A DNA stretch of 64,000 nucleotides from Sordariomycetes sp. S80-01Y (Eukaryota > Ascomycota > Sordariomycetes). The notes beneath the pieces were generated by a model. The model saw only the letters and a program-made list of their open reading frames with translations, made no database searches and was not told the DNA's origin. Positions 57,342 to 64,000 of the stretch are shown piece by piece. A program made the position numbers and the translations under genes. How positions within the stretch are numbered: position 1 is the first letter of the stretch; every line of letters begins with the position of its first letter. The stretch covers positions 2,542,001 through 2,606,000 of the forward strand of contig JAXQJY010000032.1 of NCBI GenBank assembly GCA_037042185.1, given 5' to 3'.

Positions 57342-57612
57342 ATGTCTGAATCCGCGGCCGACACCACTCCCGCCCCTGCCCCTACCGGCTTCGGCGAGAA
57401 CAAGGGCATCAAGTTCACCGTCAAGACCGGCGGCAAGACCTGGCAATGCGTCCTCGAGGACCGCGCCGTTCAGTACGTCCCCAACCATCGCCATCGTCTC
57501 CCCTCGCGGCCCGACTAACACTCTCTCCAGCGAGCGCAGGAAGGCCGTCCGTAGCGGGTCCGCCGACTCGATCGAGACGAGCTCCTCCGGCAGCTCCAAG
57601 GCCTCTCCTTAA
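57342..57612 (+). CDS. Small 70-aa conserved-looking hypothetical protein
   Basis: Two exons: 57342-57472 and 57531-57612. The donor is GTACGT, a GACTAAC-like branch sequence lies before the CTCTCCAG acceptor, and the join keeps frame. The product starts MSESAADTTPAPAPTGFGENKG, continues with a small beta-type segment (IKFTVKTGGKTWQCVLED) and a basic AVHERRKAVRS, and ends in a Ser/Gly-rich tail (SSSGSSKASP). No signal peptide or membrane segment is seen. I do not recognise a named family. Third codon positions are nearly all C or G, like the desaturase, and a TATA element plus pyrimidine leader precede it; together these suggest a real, well-expressed gene. Confidence 0.72.
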
Positions 57613-58994
57613 GGGCCCGCCTTCGGAGCTCGGTCGTCTTCCGGCCAGCCACCCACGACTGGCGCCGGGCACCTCGGGAGGATGCACCATGCCCCCCAGG
57701 TTTCCTTCACAACATACCATCAGCGATGCTATTTCTCAAGGCTAAAGGCGAAAATCGGTTCGGATAGAATTAGGGGCGCTTTTCACGGCTTGCGCCTACG
57801 ATCTTCATGAATACACCACACCGTCTGCGGACGGAATTTACACACTTTAACTACCGTTGGGGAAACCCCATGCCGTACATTGCACTGGTTTGCGTGACAC
57901 AACCTTTTCTGTACTTTGAGTTCGTATCTCGTGCGAGTTGTTGAGGCAACATGATTCCGGATACTCCCACGCTCGACGCGGTTCTTTCACGTTTTAATCC
58001 AACACAGACGCCTGGTGTGATGCCCTGAATACAGACACGCCAGACGCGCGGCATCCATCTGGTTGGGGAACGGGCGGTACCGCCGCAAGGAAACCCTCTT
58101 TAAGGTTCTAACCTCCTGACTGGTGGTGAAATCGCGAGCCAGACAATGACCCGGGCCCGTAGCGTGGTCTTTGTTGGAGGTACAGGTGTACAGGTTGGGG
58201 GAGAGACGTGTTCACCAGGCCAGGTTGCTAAGGGTTCGTCCATCGAAGCCATCCGGCTCGACCGCCCACGACCGCGACCTGCCCACTAAGTGCGTGGACG
58301 CCATACAAGCGATTTCGCATCGGCAAAATTATCATAATGTTAGAGGCTCCTTCAACTCTGATGCGCCGATGTACTGTCTTTAGTAGTAGTAGTAAAGTAC
58401 CAGACCGCAGTGTGCAAGAATAGAATGCCCCACAGGCCAGCCAATGGGTGTCCTCCACTTACACGCAGCTTTCCTCTTCCTGACAATCCGGGGAACCAAC
58501 TACCACCGACCCAAAAGCTTGGACAGAACGCGTCCAAGCTGCCCAGCACAGAAGAGCACGCCCTCCTTCTTATTCAAGTGTTAATTACATCCGCGGTGCC
58601 GCCGAGCGCCGTCCCCTTGGCCTTGACGCGCACGCTACGATCTCGGCGCCTTGCGATGCCAAGTCTGAACGCCATGCCCTGCTACGTTACGCCCACCGCA
58701 TCCTGGCCTATTGGCTCGTCGCGCCGTCAGACTCGACGGCCTGTTTTGGCGTCTTCAGGCGTGAGTCGAGTGCCGTTTTGGTAGGTCGCTCCTTGCGGCG
58801 CAGCGTCCTATGCGTGACCGATGGCACGCGCAGGGGTGAGAATGGGGCGATGGTTAAGCTTATCCCAGATGATCTGCATGTAGCTCTAAGCGAGGTGCAG
58901 GATCTTGGGTATAAGAGTTTAGAGCCCTTCTCGCGTGCCTTGAGATGCTTCTCGAACAACTGTGCACAGGAAGCGACCCTCGACCAATATCAAA
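57613..58994. other. Intergenic region
   Basis: 1.4 kb between the 70-aa gene and the secreted protein gene. No supported gene; frames such as 58410-58784 (+) lack features. Confidence 0.5.
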
Positions 58995-59617
58995 ATGAAG
59001 GCTACCGTTGCTGTGGGCGTTGCCTCTCTCGTCGGGGCTGTCTCCGCCCAAGACTTCCGTATCTACGCACAGACCTATCTAGGCACGCCCGGCGAGTTCT
59101 GGGGTCCCTACCAGACATACTACGGAGATGGGCACATGTATGTTGGCCCGGGAGCCGTGCCCGCCAGCCTCAGCAACGTCTTGAACTACTATAGTAAGGC
59201 CTTCTGTTGTGGTCTCGTGCCGCACACTGACAAGGCACAGTCCCCGACTGGCTAGCCACCAGCCCTGACATCCGTGCGGCCCCCCTACCCCCGGCCACGG
59301 AGGGCGACCTGCCCCTGGACACATTCATCGCCCTCAACAACGGAACCGGCGCCCGCGAGCCCCTCGTCTTCAGCAACGACGAGGCCGCGCTGGGCGAGGA
59401 CCACGTCAGCAGGTGGCTGCGCTGGGGTACCTTTGCGGTGCCCCAGGCGCCGGACTCGGCCGACACGAGCACCACGACGCACTTCTACCTGGAGCCGACC
59501 GAGGAGGAGCAGACCTTCCGCGTGACGTGGAGGACGCCCGGGACGCCTGACGGTGGCCTGCAGAGGGTGAATCTCACGGCGCAGCTGCCGAGTGCTGTGC
59601 CGCCGCCGACGAACTAA
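58995..59617 (+). CDS. Secreted protein of unknown function
   Basis: Two exons: 58995-59193 and 59241-59617 (191 aa). The start at 58995 gives MKATVAVGVASLVGAVSA followed by QDF, a clean signal peptide with a predicted cut before QDF; the frame upstream (MHRKRPSTNIK) is unlikely to be coding. The mature part has FRIYAQTYLGTPGEFWGPYQTYYGDGHMYVG near the N-terminus, one N-glycosylation site (NNGTG) and another near the end (NLT). It has no cysteine visible after the signal and no lipid anchor. The sequence looks beta-rich. No family is recognised. It is convergent with the double-zinc-cluster regulator. Confidence 0.78.
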
Positions 59618-59978
59618 GGATTAACTTTCGGCAAGTTGCTGAAAGAGAGGGAGTGAGTTATCTGGTGGGCGGGATTAACCATGACCTGCTTGAGACATTT
59701 GCTGGGTGGTGGGCTGGGGACTGCCCATCTTTACTGGTTTGTTGTTGGAAGCATACATTCCCGAGACTTAGTGATCGGTCTCAACACTAAACATGGTCGT
59801 GTGATTCATGCAGCACTATTGGGACTGTGACGTGTTGCGTGGTGACTTGACCATTGACAGCGCGGAAGTTACTTTGATGTTCGCGCTTGATTGTTCTTGA
59901 AGTTCGGGAAGTCTGTCCCAAGGCATCGACATGCACGATCGGCTCGATCGACAGGATATTTACTTCTAATGCCGCGGA
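59618..59978. other. Convergent intergenic region
   Basis: 3' flanks of the secreted protein gene (+) and the double-cluster regulator (-). I see nothing else. Confidence 0.55.
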
Positions 59979-62722
59979 TCAGGTACCCAGAAGCCATGGC
60001 CAATCCAGGGGCAACAGTTCTTGACTGTCCGTCGTTACGTCGTTGAGCCCCGTCCACTGCAAGACACTGTCCATGTCATCGCCCAGCCCGGAGGTTTGTG
60101 GCACAGGCTGATGAAGTTCGTCGTTGGCGGCCCCGGTGTTTATGTTTCCCCCCTGACCAACAAGCTTCCCATGCACACCGCTGACATCTATGGCGTCAAG
60201 CTTCGGTGAGGGGGCCTCGGTGGGCGCCGTTGACTCTGCCCCCAGGCCGTACTCAAGGAGGGTCTCGTCTCGAGCACCGCCGGATGACGGGATCCCGACT
60301 CGTCGGAGCCGCTCGATCTTGGCCCATCTAAAATCTCGGAAATCGTACTCGGCGGCGTCTGGGCCCAGCTGTGGATATTCGCTGCCCGCATGTATCAGTC
60401 ACAAGCTCCAACCCGCTGCCAGAACACAGCGAAACTCACCTTCGGAAGACGGCCAGGTCTTCAGGCGAAAGATAGTGCCCAAAGTCACACCGTAGAAGTC
60501 GATGAATTGCCTCGACGTGCTAATTTGAGGGTCAGAAACACTGTTGCATGGGTCATCAGGCTATGCACTCACCAAGTTCTTGATCAATTCCGTCCTCGCG
60601 GTCAGATCCCTAATGACTGTAAGAAGCGGCGAGATGGCGTCCGTGAACTGCCGTTCCGTGGGGTCAAATGACGGGTCCGTCTCGGCCAAGCGACGTGTTT
60701 CGAACAGGAGGACTGAGCGTGTAAGCGAAAGCACCGACCAGGGCAAAGGGCCTAATGCAACGTACTCTCCAGGGCGACATAGGCATGGACGCCGATCTGA
60801 GGGTCAAACACAACACCGCTTCGCAGTCCTTCCGCCACGAGGCTAGAGATGGGCAGCGCATGCGACACCCTCTTCCTCCGCACCTGCTGCACGAGCTCTG
60901 CCTTGGTCATGTCGGACACGAAGATCTGCAGCGCGGCGCGCCCGATAATGATGAAGAGGTTGTGGCGCAGAATGTGGAGGAGGATGAACGTCGACAGCCG
61001 CTCTCGGTGGAGGAACAGGTTGTCGGTGGTGAGGTGGAATCGTGCCGGAAGAGAACTAACAACGTTCTCGATGTCGTTTTCAAGGGCTGAGAGCTCTGTA
61101 GCGAGCTCCTCGGGGGGCTCTTCTTTATGAGATGTTCGGAAGGCAAAGAACAGCGCACGGCGCCTGGCCGCGGCAGTTCTGATCAGGTATGCTGATATCC
61201 CCAGAGTTGCGTGGTCGCCCGCTGCGCCGACGGAGTCTGGCCCAACTCTACTGCTGGGTATACAGAGAGGCTCTGTGACCGTCTTCTCGTTGCCGAGAAA
61301 CCGGTCCTCGTCGCAGGGAAGCTGCAGGCAGAAAGCCTTTTCGTCGACCGTGTGGAATCCGTATCGACCTCCGTCAATCACAGTGTCCATGTAGAATGTG
61401 GACCACGCGAGACGACGGAGAGTCTCTTCGGATAGAAGTGACTGGATCGGAGACTCTGAAATACGCGTGAGAGTTGACGGATACGTGCGGTCGAAGGTTT
61501 GAAGGGACATCATCTGCATCATTCTGAGGAGAGTCAATGTCATGGTCCGAGCAATAAGGGACAGGGCTCACCTTGTGCAGTTTCCGCTCAGCAACCAAGA
61601 CGAGGAGAAGTTGCCACGAGCTAGATCGTATGCTTGTGCTAGCAACAGCGTCTGACCGGAACAGGTTTCAGTATCATGTAGAGTTTGGCCAGGAAGATAT
61701 TCTTGTCCCACTCACCATCAGTTGGACGACTCCGAAGCCTTGGTACATCCTCGGAAGGACGACCTCGAGAGCTGCGTCTACCCAAGCATCTGCCTGCTCC
61801 AGATTCTCCTTTGTCGGCGTGGAAGCGAACCTCAGAGCGCTCGCGCACATCAGAAGCGTCAGCTCCCTTGGCGCCCTGCCCTTTGCGAGCAGACGATTGA
61901 AGTGCAGTTGGTGGATGAAGGCCAAGAAGCCGAACTCTAACGCAGCATCATCAGCACTGAAAGGCCAAGTGAATGGGTGCCAGCCCTACTGTGCACGGAG
62001 GAGAAGTAGAGTTGAATCAACTCTTCTAGCTCCTGGCCCTGGGGCAGCTGGTTCGACCGCAAGGACTGGGATGCTGCTGGCAGTTCGGACGTAGTGTCCC
62101 TCATACCATTGTGATGGCCCGAAGATACTTCAGGCGTTCCGAAAGAGCTTTCCGGAAACCGCGAGGAAGACGGGGTGCTCTGGCTGCTGACCGAGGCTTG
62201 GTGAGACCTCACGCATTCGAGGCCCAGCTCCTTGCACTTGTTGCAGGCGTCGCGAGCTTCACCAACACACTTCAGCTGCAGCGGCGTTAGGGGTCAGGTC
62301 TTCCAAATGGAGATACAAAGGTCTTGCCTTTTTCTCTTTGCAGAAGCCACAAGCTGTTGCGTTCGCCCGTCTCGGCACTCTTGGTCGCCGGTGCTCATCC
62401 TCTGGGGACACCCACCGACAGACGCGACTTGCTTTGAGACACTGCGCACAAGACGGCTTTTGCTCACTGCACTTGATCTACATGTCATGAGCTGTCAGCA
62501 TCCCCGCTTAACATGATCTGCGTACAGGGGAAAAGTCTTCCGGATGGGTGTGAGCCTCCGTACCTTGCGAGCTCGACATGTCTGACAGCCCGTCCGGGTA
62601 TGACGTATTGTGCTCTTGGGCTTCGACGCAGTCCTAGAAGGATGAGGGCCGCTCTCGGCTACCCAGTCCGCAGAACTAGGTCCGGCGGGTCGTGGCGTGT
62701 CTGGAGACCAGGCCGAGTCCAT
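59979..62722 (-). CDS. Zn2Cys6 transcription factor with two tandem zinc clusters
   Basis: Nine exons on the minus strand: 62722-62564, 62477-62328, 62275-61990, 61936-61716, 61651-61572, 61523-60766, 60712-60573, 60519-60440 and 60381-59979 (758 aa, frame open throughout). The first cluster is C46-X2-C49-X6-C56-X6-C63-X2-C66-X6-C73. The second is C96-X2-C99-X6-C106-X7-C114-X2-C117-X6-C124. Introns 1 and 2 interrupt both clusters at the same phase-0 position, before the (I/L)KC step. Intron 2 uses a GC donor (AAG|GCAAGA). A Ser-rich linker precedes a fungal-specific transcription factor domain (LIQLYFSSVHKFGFLAFIHQLHFNR, LLLAQAYDLARGNFSSSW, NCTRMMQMMSLQTFDRTYP, RRLAWSTFYMDTVIDGG). The C-terminus ends LPLDWPWLLGT. 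Targets are unknown; neighbours are a secreted protein and a sulfatase. Confidence 0.85.
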
Positions 62723-63220
62723 CGCTCCGCAAAACACAAAAGCCGCTCGGTTCGGGAGCGATCGAAGAAGCGAGTCTCACTCCGCGACGTTCATGCCGGG
62801 GGGGACCTGCATGAGAAATGAATATGGTGCACCTGCCGCCCAAGTAGTACGCTCGTCAGTATGCTGGGGATTGGCGTGCGCGCTAGTCGTGAATGTTCCG
62901 AGCGAGCCGAGCGAGGGGCAGGTCATAAGAGGCAACGCAATATTAAGCAGCGGCTCGCAACAAAAGTGGCTGTCAAATAGTATCCATTGACGCACGCGCG
63001 AAGACCACTAGCTTAATTTCCCGGTCGTTTGACGTTCCAGGTGCATCGCGGACAAGGACGCCCGGGTACTTCAACCAGCCTACAGAGGACAGGGGTTACG
63101 AGGTAAAGCGTAAAACATGGCATAATTGCAGACGATGACGAATAGTCTTGGACGTCGCTAAAACACGGCGAATTAGATAAAGAAGTGTTTGATTAAATGG
63201 CGAAGAATGTCTAATGTACT
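62723..63220. other. Intergenic region, regulator 5' flank
   Basis: Between the regulator's start and the sulfatase's stop, both on the minus strand. No supported gene. Confidence 0.5.
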
Positions 63221-63965
63221 CTATGCAACAGTGGCCGGGCATTCACCACCCTTGGCTCCCATCCAGACCTTCTGCATATCCAGCTCGTCTTCCCAGAGCT
63301 GCGGCGCCTCCTCCTTCGAAAGACCCGAGGCAGCAGCTGAGTCACCCCAGACGACGCCGCATTCTACAACGTACGCATCCCAGTCCTTGATAAGCTCCTT
63401 CAGCTTCTCAGGCTCCTCGTGAGCCAGATCCCTCGTCTCGCCTGGATCGTCCACGACGTTAAACAGCTCCCATCCCTCGTCGGCGACCCCAGCGCCGCTC
63501 AGTTCCTTGGGGATGTGCACGATCTTCCAGCTCCCCTTGCGGAGCGCGCCGCGGGCGAAGAGCTCCCAACCAACGGGTTGCTCCGAGGAGTGGACCGTCC
63601 ACATCTCGTCCTGCTCAACCCGTTGGCTCCTGGCAAAGTAAGGGAGCCACGACTTTCCACGAATGGCGTGGACGTCTCGACCGCGGAAAGTTGTCATCTG
63701 GCGGTCCACAGCATGTCTGTTGGGCGGCGCGCCGACAGTCTTGGGTGCAGCTGCTGGTAACTTTACGCCCGCCAACTCCAGGAAGGTCGGTGCGAAGTCC
63801 ATGACCGTTGTGAATGATCTGTCGAAAGAGCCGGGCTCGAAGCTAGGAAGGAAGGTGTTGGCGGGAGGTTTGACGACGCATGGAACCAGGATACCGCCCT
63901 GGGATGGATAGCACTTGAACAGGCGCGACGGTGCCGTCGACGCTTGCGCCCACAGCGGCCCGAGC
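63221..63965 (-). CDS. Arylsulfatase, 3' part (gene runs off the window)
   Basis: Last exon of a sulfatase (alkaline-phosphatase superfamily, formylglycine-dependent), hydrolysing sulfate esters, often to scavenge sulfur. 248 codons are visible. They begin in phase after an intron whose acceptor (TTCTACAG) lies at 63966 and whose upstream part extends to the window edge. Seen here are LGPLWAQASTAPSRLFKCYPSQGGILVPCVVKPP, the C-terminal core VMDFAPTFLELAGVKLP, a GRDVHAIRGKSWLPYF segment, WELFARGALRKGSWKIVHIP and WELFNVVDDPGETRDLA. All match bacterial/fungal-type arylsulfatases. The active-site CxPxR motif is in the missing N-terminal part, so activity cannot be judged. Confidence 0.92.
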
Positions 63966-64000
63966 CTGTAGAATTGTCAGTAAAATGACATATCTTCAAC

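Overview
The window looks like nuclear DNA of a filamentous ascomycete (Pezizomycotina, most likely Sordariomycetes). The evidence is short introns (about 45-110 nt) with GTRAGT-type donors and CTRAC-type branch points, two tRNA genes, well-spaced monocistronic genes on both strands, and typical fungal families: Zn2Cys6 regulators, RTA1, an acr-2-like factor, a Bqt4-like protein and a Delta9 desaturase fused to cytochrome b5. I see no insertion sequence, CRISPR array, rRNA or intact transposon. All splice sites were placed by hand. Each completed model was checked for total length divisible by three and for an open frame across the joins.

Layout. 0-13 kb: AP-3 beta adaptin, RTA1 membrane protein, 3-hydroxyisobutyrate dehydrogenase, Bqt4-like nuclear envelope protein, RhoGDI and PPG1 phosphatase. 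14-20 kb: zinc-knuckle/proline-rich/RS protein and acr-2-like Zn2Cys6 factor. 22-28 kb: tRNA-Thr, NCS1 transporter, ketopantoate reductase-like enzyme, secreted aldose 1-epimerase. 29-38 kb: importin-9/Kap114-type karyopherin, DJ-1/PfpI protein with a signal peptide, tRNA-Cys, secreted GH5 hydrolase, PI31-type proteasome regulator. 40-44 kb: a compact GFA / EthD / old-yellow-enzyme trio. 44-55 kb: a large atypical kinase-like protein, the Delta9 desaturase, Seh1 nucleoporin and a cyclin-fold protein. 57-64 kb: a 70-aa protein, a secreted 191-aa protein, a regulator with two tandem Zn2Cys6 clusters, and the 3' end of an arylsulfatase that runs off the right edge.

Most genes are housekeeping (trafficking, nuclear transport, proteasome, lipid desaturation, valine catabolism) and do not form one pathway. 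The accessory-looking parts are the 40.6-43.6 kb redox/detoxification trio and the 58.9-64 kb stretch (secreted protein, double-cluster regulator, sulfatase). The most notable observations are the regulator whose two zinc clusters are interrupted by introns at exactly the same codon position (one a GC-AG intron), and several very short coding exons hidden behind in-frame stops. These supply a membrane tail to the Bqt4-like protein, the last residues of the zinc-knuckle protein and a linker in the RTA1 protein.
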